From: Cellvibrionaceae bacterium
Lineage (GTDB): Bacteria > Pseudomonadota > Gammaproteobacteria > Pseudomonadales > Cellvibrionaceae
NCBI GenBank assembly: GCA_021151525.1
Contig: JAGKXD010000023.1
Coordinates: forward strand, 1-64,000
Length of the DNA stretch: 64,000 nt
Direction of reading: 5' to 3'
In this document: positions 38,733 through 47,900 of the stretch, piece after piece
Numbering within the stretch: position 1 is the stretch's first letter
How the letters are laid out: each line of letters begins with the position of its first letter
The notes under the pieces: model-generated
What the model was told of the DNA's origin: nothing
Seen by the model: the letters and a program-made list of their open reading frames with translations, nothing else
Databases searched by the model: none
Translations under genes and position numbers: made by a program

Positions 38733-39022
38733 CTGGAAGGATTTCTCTGCTAGGTTTTCAGGGCACATTTAAGAAGGCGCACAACACTACTCTTTCAGCT
38801 CTTTTACCGCAAGCAATTCATGCCAGTATTTATATTAAGTGCGCCTAGTTTACCCTAGCTGAACAATGTGTGTAGAAACTGCCACTCAACTAGAACAACC
38901 TCAAAGATAAGTCAGTCGCTAGCTGGATTTTTTCTTGTCTGTGCTACACTCAGTGAGTGCTGTTGAATAGCCTACCGCGACGCATTCCCGCAGATATATA
39001 ACAAGCGATAAGAGGACAGAAT

Positions 39023-39331
39023 ATGAGCTCTATAGATAAAGGCTTTAGTGAAAAACGTGACTTTATCCGCATGAAAATCAGCGCGCCTTTAAGCGCTAAG
39101 CTCTCTCATGATGAGGGTGTTATCGAGGGGTTATGCCGCGATTTGAGTGGCGGCGGTATGCAAGTAGAGACGAAAACACAGATTCCGGCAGGGACTGAAC
39201 TGGTTGTGGAAATATCTTCTGATCACGGCCACAACCCCACCCTGCATGCTAAAGCCAAAGTTGCGCGCTGCAGTAGCGATGGCGATGCAGGCTTTGTTTT
39301 AGGCCTAGAAATTGTAGAAATAATCCGTTAA
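39023..39331 (+). CDS. PilZ-domain c-di-GMP receptor protein
   Basis: A 102-residue single PilZ domain. Both c-di-GMP-binding motifs are present: RxxxR (RDFIR, near residue 12) and DxSxxG (DLSGGG, near residue 45). It therefore should bind c-di-GMP and pass the signal to an unknown partner. A good AGAGGA ribosome binding site precedes the ATG. It stands alone. Confidence 0.9.
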   Translation: MSSIDKGFSEKRDFIRMKISAPLSAKLSHDEGVIEGLCRDLSGGGMQVETKTQIPAGTELVVEISSDHGHNPTLHAKAKVARCSSDGDAGFVLGLEIVEIIR

Positions 39332-39352
39332 TTCATTTATTCGAGGCTCGGG

Positions 39353-40129
39353 TTACAAGCCCGAGTCTTCTGAAGGCTCATCCTCACCAAAGCTGTCTTC
39401 TACCTTACCGTTGTTGATAAGGAAGTTACGACGCTGCAAGTAAGCTTCACGAATGAACACATACTTATCTCCCGAAATACTCTTTTCCAACGGCATCAGG
39501 TTTGCACGTGTACTTAATATAGACGCTGCTCGCACGGTGTTTTTAGTTGGAATATGGTCGATATAGGTTTTAGGGTCTGAGTACCAGTCAACCGGAACCG
39601 CCGACGTATCCCGTAAGTCGCTTGGCCCCAAGAGCGGTAACACCATATAAGGGCCTGAGCTGACTCCCCACACAGCCAAGGTTTGGCCAAAATCTTCATG
39701 ATCCGTTTGCTTCAAATTCATGTACTGGGCAACATCCAAAATACCCGCCAAACCTAGCGTTGAGTTGACTAGCAAGCGACCTGTATCGTGAGCAGCGCCA
39801 CGGAAATTACCTTGCAACACGCCATTTAATGCACTGGGAATTTCCATAATATTAGATAACGCATTATCAACACCGCGACGAAAAAATCCCGGGGTAATAC
39901 GTACATAAGCTTTGGCTAAGGGCTTTAGAAAATACCTATCCGCACCTTCGTTAAAGCTGAACATCGAGCGGTTAAACTTTTCCCAAGGATCGTTCGGCGA
40001 TTTCACCATGGTGGCAGGAGAATCTACAACAGGAACATCCCCTTGAGATTGCTCTGCTAAAGCTGAATTTACAAGCAATGAGAGAGATAAAACCGACGCG
40101 CTAAGCAGAGAAGTTTTCATGGTATTCAT
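39353..40129 (-). CDS. mlaA: MlaA (VacJ)-family phospholipid transport protein
   Basis: About 258 residues. The MlaA core is clear: NDPWEKFNRSMFSFNEGADRYFLKPLAKAY, GFFRRGVDNALSNIMEIP, NSTLGLAGILDVA, and GVSSGPYMVLPLLGPSDLRD. MlaA sits in the outer membrane and removes mislocalised phospholipids from the outer leaflet, handing them to MlaC. The usual MlaA is a lipoprotein, but here the N-terminal signal (MNTMKTSLLSASVLSLSLLVNSALA) has no Cys lipobox. Start is taken at 40129 (ATG at 40120 is also possible). No mlaBCDEF genes are adjacent. Confidence 0.88.
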   Translation of the reverse strand: MNTMKTSLLSASVLSLSLLVNSALAEQSQGDVPVVDSPATMVKSPNDPWEKFNRSMFSFNEGADRYFLKPLAKAYVRITPGFFRRGVDNALSNIMEIPSALNGVLQGNFRGAAHDTGRLLVNSTLGLAGILDVAQYMNLKQTDHEDFGQTLAVWGVSSGPYMVLPLLGPSDLRDTSAVPVDWYSDPKTYIDHIPTKNTVRAASILSTRANLMPLEKSISGDKYVFIREAYLQRRNFLINNGKVEDSFGEDEPSEDSGL

Positions 40130-40261
40130 TGATTCGCCAGATACAGAGTGAACAAACAGAAAGGTGAAGCGTAGCAGTATCACAAAAAGGGGCGCCACTT
40201 TACCCAAAGTCTTTAGCCCCAACAACCTATAAGGAATCTCAAAGGTATTATCGGTAAAGTG

Positions 40262-40290
40262 AAATAAAAAATGGCCAGCGCGGCCATTAT
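40262..40290 (-). terminator. intrinsic terminator upstream of mlaA
   Basis: On the minus strand ATGGCC-GCGCT-GGCCAT is followed by TTTTTTATTT. It lies downstream of the small exported protein gene at 40373-40825 and would separate it from mlaA. Confidence 0.8.
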
Positions 40291-40372
40291 AAAAGTATGG
40301 TGCTAGACCATAAGTGACAATTGTAACTGAAGGACAATGTAACCAATCAGCACTTACGCTTTAAAGACTGCT

Positions 40373-40825
40373 CTACAGACAATGGTAGATAAGTTCAAGT
40401 TTCATAGCTTTACTATTTATTACCGGCAAATAGCGCTCGCCTTCCACTACAAATCCTTTAGTGCATTCTTGCGCCAAATTTTCCAGCGCGTTTAATTTAA
40501 CCAGCTGTAGTTGTTGTGCTGATGCGAACTCGCCGGTTTTTTGCGCTTCATTTTTATCGGTTGTTTTTTGGCTTTTATCCGCCGCAGGTCGCGGCTCAAC
40601 GGCTTTGGTATCACGCGACGGCTCATCTTCATTCGCTTCTTTATTTTTGCCCGCTAAAGCACGATGTAAGACACCGTTCAAACCTTTATCCGAATAATCA
40701 CAATTTTTATAGAGATTGTGATTTTGGGCTTCGGCTGCATCTACTGCTGCTGGACACTCTTCGTCACCTGCATATACACAATGGGCGAGCACCAAAAGCA
40801 TAAAAGTGGTTAGGATTTTATTCAT
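40373..40825 (-). CDS. small exported protein of unknown function
   Basis: A 150-residue protein with a signal peptide (MNKILTTFMLLVLAHCVYA-GDEEC). The mature part has four Cys residues in two halves (CPAAVDAAEAQNHNLYKNC and CTKGFVVEGERYLPV...YHCL), joined by a charged low-complexity stretch (about 60-105). This suggests a periplasmic protein with two disulfide bonds. I do not recognise the family. It lies between the porin and its own terminator, on the same strand. Confidence 0.65.
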   Translation of the reverse strand: MNKILTTFMLLVLAHCVYAGDEECPAAVDAAEAQNHNLYKNCDYSDKGLNGVLHRALAGKNKEANEDEPSRDTKAVEPRPAADKSQKTTDKNEAQKTGEFASAQQLQLVKLNALENLAQECTKGFVVEGERYLPVINSKAMKLELIYHCL

Positions 40826-40870
40826 GATTTTCTCTGCAGTGAAATTTCCGAGTTAAAATTGCGGCAATAA

Positions 40871-40894
40871 AAAAGGGTGCCGGAGCACCCTCTT
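40871..40894 (-). terminator. intrinsic terminator after the porin gene
   Basis: On the minus strand GGGTGC-TCCG-GCACCC is followed by TTTTTT, 17 bases beyond the porin stop. Confidence 0.9.
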
Positions 40895-40910
40895 TCAAAC
40901 TAGCAGCCGA

Positions 40911-41984
40911 TTAGAAATTGAATTCTATACCGCCGCCGATGTAAGTGTCATCGCGCTTGGTAAAGCCTGTTACCGCTTTATCATCCTCGTTCTTGGTGTA
41001 ATAACCCAAGAGAGTAGCGTTTTTAGACAATTTGTAGTCCACACCCAAGCTGGTAGTTTTTGACTCAACAGTAGCACCCATCATGTTTGATTGACCGTAT
41101 TGCGCTTTCAAAGCCCACTTTGGATCAACTTCCCATTTAGCTGACAACAAATAGCCGTTGTCATCAATTTTGCTAGTGCCGGTCTTACCATTGTTGTAAG
41201 TTTCGTACAAAGCACCCAAAGTAACTGGACCAACCACGAAGCGACCTACAGCACGAACAACGTCAGTATCATCAGCAGCGGCAGCGCCAGTAATGGTTGA
41301 GCTAATTACAGCCTTGTTGTTGGAGTTCAATACGTTATGGTCGTTTGCCAAAGCGAGGTAAATGGTTTTGGTGTTATACACGATAGAAGCAGAATAACCG
41401 TTTACTGTGCCTGGCAAATCAACTTCGCTGTTGATGTAAGCAAAGTTACCAGTGATGTGGTTGTATTCGTTGGTAGAGTATTGCACTACGTTCTTAGCGC
41501 GAGTTTCACCCTGAATAACAGCCTGCATATCACCGATCAAATCGTTAAACAAATCGATTTTTTCTTGAGCAAGCTTTAGTGGAGTGTCAAACATACCGAA
41601 CTTAACAACGCCGAAGTTGCTTTGCAAACCAACGAAAATGTTACGTTGAGAAAAAGTTTGGCCACTTACAGAACAGGTGGTTTTTGTAGTAGCGGCTGGA
41701 GTAGTAGTGGTAGAAGTAGCAGTACAGGTTTGGCTGATTGAACCGTCATCCACTTTAGTTTGGTATTCGAACTGATAGATAACTTTAGTATCGTCAGTTG
41801 CTGACTCAGAACCTTTCAAGCCGATACGTGAAGCGTTGTTGACCAACTCAGTGTACTGCTGATCAGCAACACCCAAATCAGAGTTTTGCCAAGTAACAAA
41901 TGCTTTACCGTAAACAGTTACATCTGCAAATGCAGAAGCAGGTACAAGCGAAGCAATCATTAAAGGAAGTAGCGCTTTTTTCAT
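40911..41984 (-). CDS. general-type outer membrane porin
   Basis: About 357 residues, a Gram-negative trimeric porin type. A signal peptide (MKKALLPLMIASLVPASAFA) precedes DVTVYGKAFVTWQ, and NNASRIGLKGSE is a hallmark of this porin family. The C-terminus YIGGGIEFNF ends in the Phe needed for barrel assembly. The Cys pair in a Thr-rich loop (about residues 90-110, TCTATSTTTTPAATTKTTC) is unusual and probably a disulfide-closed surface loop. ATG at 41984 follows AGGGGA. A Pho box stands upstream, so the porin may serve phosphate or anion uptake under phosphate limitation (inference). Confidence 0.9.
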   Translation of the reverse strand: MKKALLPLMIASLVPASAFADVTVYGKAFVTWQNSDLGVADQQYTELVNNASRIGLKGSESATDDTKVIYQFEYQTKVDDGSISQTCTATSTTTTPAATTKTTCSVSGQTFSQRNIFVGLQSNFGVVKFGMFDTPLKLAQEKIDLFNDLIGDMQAVIQGETRAKNVVQYSTNEYNHITGNFAYINSEVDLPGTVNGYSASIVYNTKTIYLALANDHNVLNSNNKAVISSTITGAAAADDTDVVRAVGRFVVGPVTLGALYETYNNGKTGTSKIDDNGYLLSAKWEVDPKWALKAQYGQSNMMGATVESKTTSLGVDYKLSKNATLLGYYTKNEDDKAVTGFTKRDDTYIGGGIEFNF

Positions 41985-42070
41985 GAGGTTGTCCCCTAGG
42001 TTTTTAATAGATATGGTCATAACGTAAACTACTGACGCGACGCCTAAGCATTTGTAGCGTTCTGGCGCGC

Positions 42071-42104
42071 ATTATGTTGTGACTATATTGCAGTTGTATT
42101 ACAG
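42071..42104 (-). promoter_or_regulatory. Pho box and -10 element of the porin gene
   Basis: On the minus strand CTGTAAT-ACAA-CTGCAAT forms two direct repeats with the 11-base period of PhoB sites. Ten bases later comes CATAAT as a -10 hexamer, the same geometry as the phoA promoter of E. coli. The site lies about 100 bases upstream of the porin start codon. No usable -35 hexamer is present, as expected for PhoB-activated promoters. Confidence 0.7.
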
Positions 42105-42330
42105 ACTAGATGAGGGAGCGATTTTCGCAACAAAAAGGTAATAATTGAAGGTTTATATTTCGCTATAAAGATCAATTCTATCTATCGCGAATAGGACTCA
42201 AAGGATAAGAATTGAACTGTTCTCGTCAATGCACATCAAACCCGCTACGGTGTTTTCTTATCTTAAGCGCCATCAGCAATAATACTCCGCAAAAAATTTT
42301 GCATTAATTCACATTTTTTGTTTTGTTCGT

Positions 42331-42358
42331 TGTAACAAATGGAAGTGCTCTGCATCTA
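42331..42358 (+). promoter_or_regulatory. possible ECF sigma-type promoter of the bufferin operon
   Basis: TGTAACA, then 15 bases, then CATCTA, about 80 bases before the bufA2 start. TGTAAC-type -35 with CGTC-type -10 elements are used by many ECF sigma factors, and bufferin operons are often under ECF control. The -10 match is imperfect and no ECF sigma gene is in the window, so this is a candidate only. Confidence 0.35.
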
Positions 42359-42437
42359 CTATAAGAGTTGAGGTAAAGCGTTTCTATTCCCTCAACCAAT
42401 TACGACTAAACAAACCTATGAATGGAGATTTATTGCA

Positions 42438-42701
42438 ATGAAAAAAATGACTACTTCTGCTCTTGTGTTGGCAACAGCAACCTTATTCTCAGCTGGCTTG
42501 GCATTCGCCGACGAAAAACCTGCTGCTAGTGAAGGCGCAGTTAAATGCAGTGGCGTAAATGCATGTAAAGGACACTCAGCTTGCAAAACTGCAACCAATG
42601 CGTGCAAAGGCCAAAATAGCTGCAAAGGCAAAGGCTTCTCTGAGATGACAGCCAAAGAATGTGCCGCAAAAGGCGGTAAAGAAATGAAAGACGAGAAATA
42701 A
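42438..42701 (+). CDS. bufA2: BufA2-type bufferin precursor peptide
   Basis: An 87-residue precursor of a modified periplasmic metal-binding peptide (RiPP). A signal peptide (MKKMTTSALVLATATLFSAGLAFA) is followed by a Cys-rich core with six Cys in a repeated pattern: KCSGVNACKGHSACK, NACKGQNSCKGKG and KECAAKGG. In studied bufferins the adjacent MNIO enzyme converts core Cys residues to thiooxazoles that bind copper. GGAGA lies about 10 bases before the ATG. First gene of a four-gene operon, separated from the rest by a strong terminator. Confidence 0.88.
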   Translation: MKKMTTSALVLATATLFSAGLAFADEKPAASEGAVKCSGVNACKGHSACKTATNACKGQNSCKGKGFSEMTAKECAAKGGKEMKDEK

Positions 42702-42715
42702 TCCAGCCAATAATA

Positions 42716-42753
42716 AAAGGCTGCGCTCTCAAATTGAGTCGCAGCCTTTTTCA
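42716..42753 (+). terminator. strong terminator inside the bufferin operon
   Basis: AAAAGGCTGCG-CTC pairs with GAG-(T)-CGCAGCCTTTT, followed by a short T-run. It lies between bufA2 and bufB, so read-through would give low maturase and high precursor levels. The opposite strand also ends in Ts. Confidence 0.85.
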
Positions 42754-42787
42754 ATCAAAATTTTAGCATTTAATTTCGGCAACGCAC

Positions 42788-43651
42788 ATGAGCTATCACC
42801 GTCAATTACAGCCACACTTGGGTTTTGGACTCGGATTACGTAGCGAGCACTATAGTGACTTGCTTGAAGGAAGACACAATATTGATTGGCTAGAAATTCT
42901 CAGCGAAAATTATATGGTTGCAGGCGGCAAGCCGCTTTATTATCTCGATAAAATTTGCGAACGCTACCCTGTTGTAATGCATGGAGTATCCCTATCTATT
43001 GGCAGTGTGGATCCGCTTAATCAAGAGTATTTATCCAGCTTAAAAAAACTTGCACAACGCGTAAAACCAAAATGGATTTCAGATCACTTATGTTGGACGG
43101 GTACTCAAGGCATTAATCTGCACGACTTAATGCCGCTTCCGTATACTGAAGAAGCACTTAAACACTTAATCGCGCGAATCACCCAAGTACAAGAATTTCT
43201 TGGGCAACGAATTTTATTGGAAAATGTTTCCAGCTATTTAACCTACCAACATTCAACTATCGCCGAGTGGGAATTCTTAAGCGCAGTTGCACAACAAGCT
43301 GACTGTCTGATTTTGCTCGACATCAACAATATTCATGTAAGTGCGCACAACCACGGCTTTGATCCACTCACTTATTTATCTGCTATGCCTGCGGAACGCA
43401 TTCAACAAATTCATCTCGCAGGCCATTTAAACAAGGGGGATTACAGCATAGATACACATGATCATGAAATTATCGATTCTGTTTGGAATCTCTACGCAGA
43501 AAGCGTTCGCCGGTTCGGCCATATCAGTACCATGATTGAACGCGATGATGATATTCCCCCGCTCAACACACTGTTAATCGAACTTCAAAAGGCTCGCGAT
43601 ATTTCTGCAGCCGTTTTATCCGAACAACACATGACATCAAACCAATATTAG
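42788..43651 (+). CDS. bufB: MNIO-family (DUF692) bufferin maturase
   Basis: A 287-residue TIM-barrel enzyme of the multinuclear non-heme iron oxidase family, which modifies Cys residues of the precursor peptide. Typical segments with the iron-binding residues are visible: [76 protein letters not shown] and DTHDHEI. It begins 86 bases after bufA2, beyond the internal terminator, and is followed closely by DoxX and BufC. Confidence 0.93.
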   Translation: MSYHRQLQPHLGFGLGLRSEHYSDLLEGRHNIDWLEILSENYMVAGGKPLYYLDKICERYPVVMHGVSLSIGSVDPLNQEYLSSLKKLAQRVKPKWISDHLCWTGTQGINLHDLMPLPYTEEALKHLIARITQVQEFLGQRILLENVSSYLTYQHSTIAEWEFLSAVAQQADCLILLDINNIHVSAHNHGFDPLTYLSAMPAERIQQIHLAGHLNKGDYSIDTHDHEIIDSVWNLYAESVRRFGHISTMIERDDDIPPLNTLLIELQKARDISAAVLSEQHMTSNQY

Positions 43652-43669
43652 GACAAATAAGGAACCATC

Positions 43670-44122
43670 ATGACTAGCATTGCCAAATCATTTATTAATA
43701 TTACACTGCGCTGGCCCGAAAAAATTGCCTCTTATATTCAATGGCTTGGCCCTCTTGTTGCACGCTTAATAGTAGGTGAAATATTTGCGGTAAGTGGCTG
43801 GGGGAAATTACAAAATCTGGATGCTATTACCGAAAACTTTATTAGCTGGGGAATTCCTTTTCCGCACATACTTACGCCTTTCACTGCCGGCGCTGAATTT
43901 TTGTGCGGAATATTTATCGCCTTAGGATTATTTACACGGATTAGCGGTGGCATTCTCGGTGTCATCATGATTGTCGCCATAAAAAGCGCTCTTTGGGAAC
44001 AAGTCGATTCACTCGATACCTTATTGGGCTTCTCCGAAACAGCATACCTCGCTATTTTCTTTTGGCTAGCAATTGCAGGGGCAGGCAAAGCATCTATCGA
44101 TTATTTGTTGACACGTAAATGA
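43670..44122 (+). CDS. DoxX-family membrane protein of the bufferin operon
   Basis: A 150-residue protein with four membrane helices. LGPLVARLIVGEIFAVSGWGKLQN and FLCGIFIALGLFTRISGGILGVIM are typical of the DoxX family. DoxX proteins commonly accompany bufferin gene sets; its role there is not established. It lies 18 bases after bufB and one base before bufC. Confidence 0.88.
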   Translation: MTSIAKSFINITLRWPEKIASYIQWLGPLVARLIVGEIFAVSGWGKLQNLDAITENFISWGIPFPHILTPFTAGAEFLCGIFIALGLFTRISGGILGVIMIVAIKSALWEQVDSLDTLLGFSETAYLAIFFWLAIAGAGKASIDYLLTRK

Positions 44123-44123
44123 T

Positions 44124-44915
44124 ATGACTACACAAAAAAGTTTGGCAGAGTTACAAAATGCATTGCAAGATTTTTTGCTAGACAAGCGGCAAGATGCAAG
44201 CGATTTAACCTTGGAGACACCCGCATTCTCACGCAAGGAACGTTTACATATTTATCACCAGGCTTATCGCTTGCGTCTCTTGGATGCATTGCGCAATGAC
44301 TATCCTGCATTGGAAGCATTTATTGGCGAAGATAATTTTGTTGTCTTGACCAATGATTTTATTGCGGCTAATCCTTCTCAGCACCCCTCCTTACGCTGGC
44401 TGGGAGAAAAGTTGCCTCAGTTTATCCGAGAGCATTCAACATGGAACTCGCAAGTTGCCGCAATCGAACTCGCGGAATTTGAATGGGCGCAAGTAATGGC
44501 TTTCGATGCTGCCGATATTCAATGTGCAACCCTAAGCGATGCACGAGCTTTAGCACCAGAACAATGGATGAATATGGGAATTCAATTTCATCCATCGGTA
44601 CAGTCTTTGAATTTTTATACAAATGCACCGCAGGTGTGGAATAAATTGATCAAAGACAATGAAGTGATAACTGCCGAACTCTACCCACATGCTAATACGT
44701 GGCTAGTGTGGCGAGACGAATTGCAAGTTGTTTATCGCCCACTGGAAAAGCCTGAAGCTTGGGCCTTAAATGCTTTCGCACATCAACAAAAATTCGCCGA
44801 TATTTGCGCAGGTTTATGTGAGTGGTATCCTGAAACACAAGTCCCCATGCAAGCCGCACAATATTTACAACACTGGCTTAACGCTGGATTAGTAATAGCA
44901 ATACTTTCTGATTAA
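44124..44915 (+). CDS. bufC: BufC/HvfC-type RiPP maturation partner (DUF2063)
   Basis: A 263-residue soluble protein of the DUF2063 (putative DNA-binding domain) family, the usual partner of MNIO enzymes. The N-terminal domain has LHIYHQAYRLRLLDALRNDYPALEAFIG, the family hallmark, and the C-terminal domain resembles a peptide-binding fold. It likely presents the BufA2 leader or core to the maturase. The C-terminus overlaps the converging hrpA end by four bases. Confidence 0.9.
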   Translation: MTTQKSLAELQNALQDFLLDKRQDASDLTLETPAFSRKERLHIYHQAYRLRLLDALRNDYPALEAFIGEDNFVVLTNDFIAANPSQHPSLRWLGEKLPQFIREHSTWNSQVAAIELAEFEWAQVMAFDAADIQCATLSDARALAPEQWMNMGIQFHPSVQSLNFYTNAPQVWNKLIKDNEVITAELYPHANTWLVWRDELQVVYRPLEKPEAWALNAFAHQQKFADICAGLCEWYPETQVPMQAAQYLQHWLNAGLVIAILSD

Positions 44916-47900
44916 GTAGCTTGATAATTCATTGCCAAACCCCACTGTTTGTCCAATCTTTTTGGCGAAATGGGAATTTGTGTTTTTAAAGTTTGTGCAA
45001 ACAAGGAGACACGCAGCTCTTCTATCCACCAACGATAATCTATTAGCGCTGCATTTTGCGTCATTACATAGGTGCCCTCTTTTTCAAGATATTCCTGCAG
45101 CTTTTGCCAATAGGGCTGAATCTCTAACAACGTTAACTTATCTTTTTGCGGATTGAGTGCTGCTTTTTCCAAACGTAGTTGAATGGCTTTCAAATAACGT
45201 GAATATTGGCGCAACCATTCATCTGGTGTTTTATACACCAGCCCCACGTAGAACAATTGCTTTAATTGCTCTTGAATATCGCTCAAAGCAAACGCCAGTG
45301 CCAATGCATTTTTTTGTTGTTTGATGTTTTTTCTAACATCAACTAGCAGTTTCAAACTCGCCAGTAAGTGCGTATAAATTTCCTGCGCATGAGCAACAAG
45401 TTTGTCGCAAATGGATTCCACTCGCGTATCAAACTCAGTTTTAGTACGCGGTAATTGTTGCTGATCATTCAGCGCCAACTGTTTGATGGCGGCCATGATA
45501 ATATCGTCTGCCACTTGATCGCGAGAACCTATGTTCGCAAAGGTCAGTGCAATCTCTTGCCCTTTTAATAATTCTTTTTGCAAATATTTAACAGCTTGGT
45601 TCAACTGCAAAAACATCAAGCGCGCTAGGCCTCGCTGGGTTAATTCCAAAGCTTGCTGCGGATTGTCTAAAACCTGCAAGGCAACCGATGTCGTTTTGTC
45701 TACCAAAGCAGGATAAGCGCGAATGCCTATACCATTGCGTTGTAACTGAATCGCTTGCGGCAAGCTTTCAAAATCCCATTGCGTAATATTCTCGCGTTCA
45801 ATATTGGTTGCCGCTGATTGGATATTTTGCTGCACTTGCGCACGGTACTTTTCACGCAGCGGCAACAAGTCACGACCACTAGCGATCACCTTGCCTTTGT
45901 CATCGACCACTTTAATGTTAAAACGATAGTAATTATCGACCTGAGTTTCCAGCCAAGCATCTACACCAACATCCACACCGGTTTGACGTTTTAATTGCAA
46001 ACTCAAAGCATCAGTTAACGGCTTGTTGTCGGGCGACATAGCGGCTAACGCTTTATCGACTACATCGGGTACGGGCACAAAATGTTTGCGCAGCGATTTC
46101 GGCAAACTCTTCACCAGGTTGATACATTTATCGCGTAGCATGCCCGGCACCAACCACTCAAGACGCTGTTCGGGTAATTGGTGCAAGACACTCATAGGCA
46201 CGTGAATACTCACACCGTCGTCAGGATGATTAGGCTCAAAATGATAGGTAAGCGGGAACGCCATGCCGCGCCACTCCAACTCATTGGGAAACTGCGCGTG
46301 GGTAACATCCAATGCACCGTGGCGCATGAGAGTTTCGCGGCTAATAAATAAAACCTTGGGGTTTTCCTGCTCAGCTTTTTTGCGCCAATTTTCAAAGCCA
46401 GCGAGATTAATAATCTGTTCTGGGATAACTTCATTATAAAATTCAAAAATCACTTGCTCGTCCGCAAGAATATCGCGTCGGCGAGATTTTGCTTCCAAAT
46501 CATCTAACTCTTTTAATAACGATTGTTGATGCGCAAAGAAATCATTCACCGCACTTTTGCGCTGCAAGTTTTTACGTTTTGGATGCTCCGCATATTGCCC
46601 CTCTACAAAGGCTGCGCGAATAAATACCTCGCGGCAAATGACTGGATCTATATGCGAATAAATAACTGATTTTTTTTCAATTAAGGTCAACCCATACAAA
46701 CTGACTTTCTCGTAAGCCATAACTTGGCCACTATGACTATTGTAGTGAGGCTCAAAATATTGGCGTTTCACTAAATGCTCGGCAGCAGCCAGCGCCCACT
46801 CAGGTTCAATTTTCGCAACTGTGTGCGCAAATAATTTTGAAGTTTCAATTAACTCCGCCGCCATAATCCATTTCGGCGTTTTCTTAATTAAAGATGAACC
46901 GGGGAAAATGCCGAATTTTCGATTGCGCGCACCTAAGTATTCGCGTTCTTCGTGATTAAAGCCTAAGTTTCCGAGCAATCCACTGAGCAGAGCTTTATGA
47001 ACAGGATCATAACCCGCTGGAGCAGTGTTCGCCTTAAAACCAAGCTCTTTGATGGCAACGCAAAGTTGGTGATGAATATCTCGCCACTCGCGTAAGCGCA
47101 TATAATTTAAAAATTCTTTTTTGCACAGTTTGCGCAATTGGTTTTGTGAGAGTTCTTGACGCTGGGTTTCAAAATAATCCCACAGGTTTACATACCCCGC
47201 AAAATCTGAAAACTCTGCCCAAAAACGGCGATGGCTTTGATCAGCTGCTTGCTGTTTTTCTGCAGGGCGATCACGCGGGTCTTGTACCGATAACGCACTC
47301 GCAATAATTAACAATTCACGCACGCAGGATTGCTCTTGCGCTGCGAGCAGCATACGCGCAAGACGCGGGTCAAGCGGCAATTTGCTCAACTGCGTACCCA
47401 CAGGCGTCAGTTGATTTTTAGCATTTACCGCCTGCAACTCTTCCAGCAGTTTATAACCATCGCTAATTAATCGATGATCCGGGGCGTCAATAAATGGGAA
47501 CTTATGGATATCACCCATTTTTAATTGCAACATTTGCAAAATAACGGCAGCGAGATTAGTGCGCAGAATTTCAGCATCGGTAAACGCTGGGCGATTATTA
47601 AAATCGTCTTCACTGTACAGACGAATACAAATACCTTCAGCAACTCGACCACAGCGACCTTTACGCTGATTTGCACTCGCCTGCGACACAGGTTCAATTG
47701 GTAATCGCTGAACTTTGGTGCGATAAGAATAACGTGAGATACGTGCAAAACCCGGATCAATTACGTAGCGAATGCCGGGCACAGTAATTGACGTTTCCGC
47801 AACGTTAGTCGCTAAAACAATACGCCGACCTGTGTGCGACGCAAATACACGCTGCTGCTCAGCCAAACTTAAACGCGCATAAAATGGAACAACTGCCATG

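Larger units (their letters stand above)
42021..42437. other. divergent intergenic region, porin / bufA2
   Basis: About 417 bases with no coding frame. It holds the Pho-box promoter of the porin (42071-42104, minus) and a possible ECF-type promoter for the bufferin operon (42331-42358, plus). The remainder is AT-rich with nothing else I can name. Confidence 0.5.

Noticed and set aside
39343..39365. CTCGGG/CCCGAG hairpin between the PilZ and mlaA genes as a terminator
   Set aside because: It overlaps the mlaA stop region and lacks a T-run on both strands; it may still be a weak 3' hairpin.
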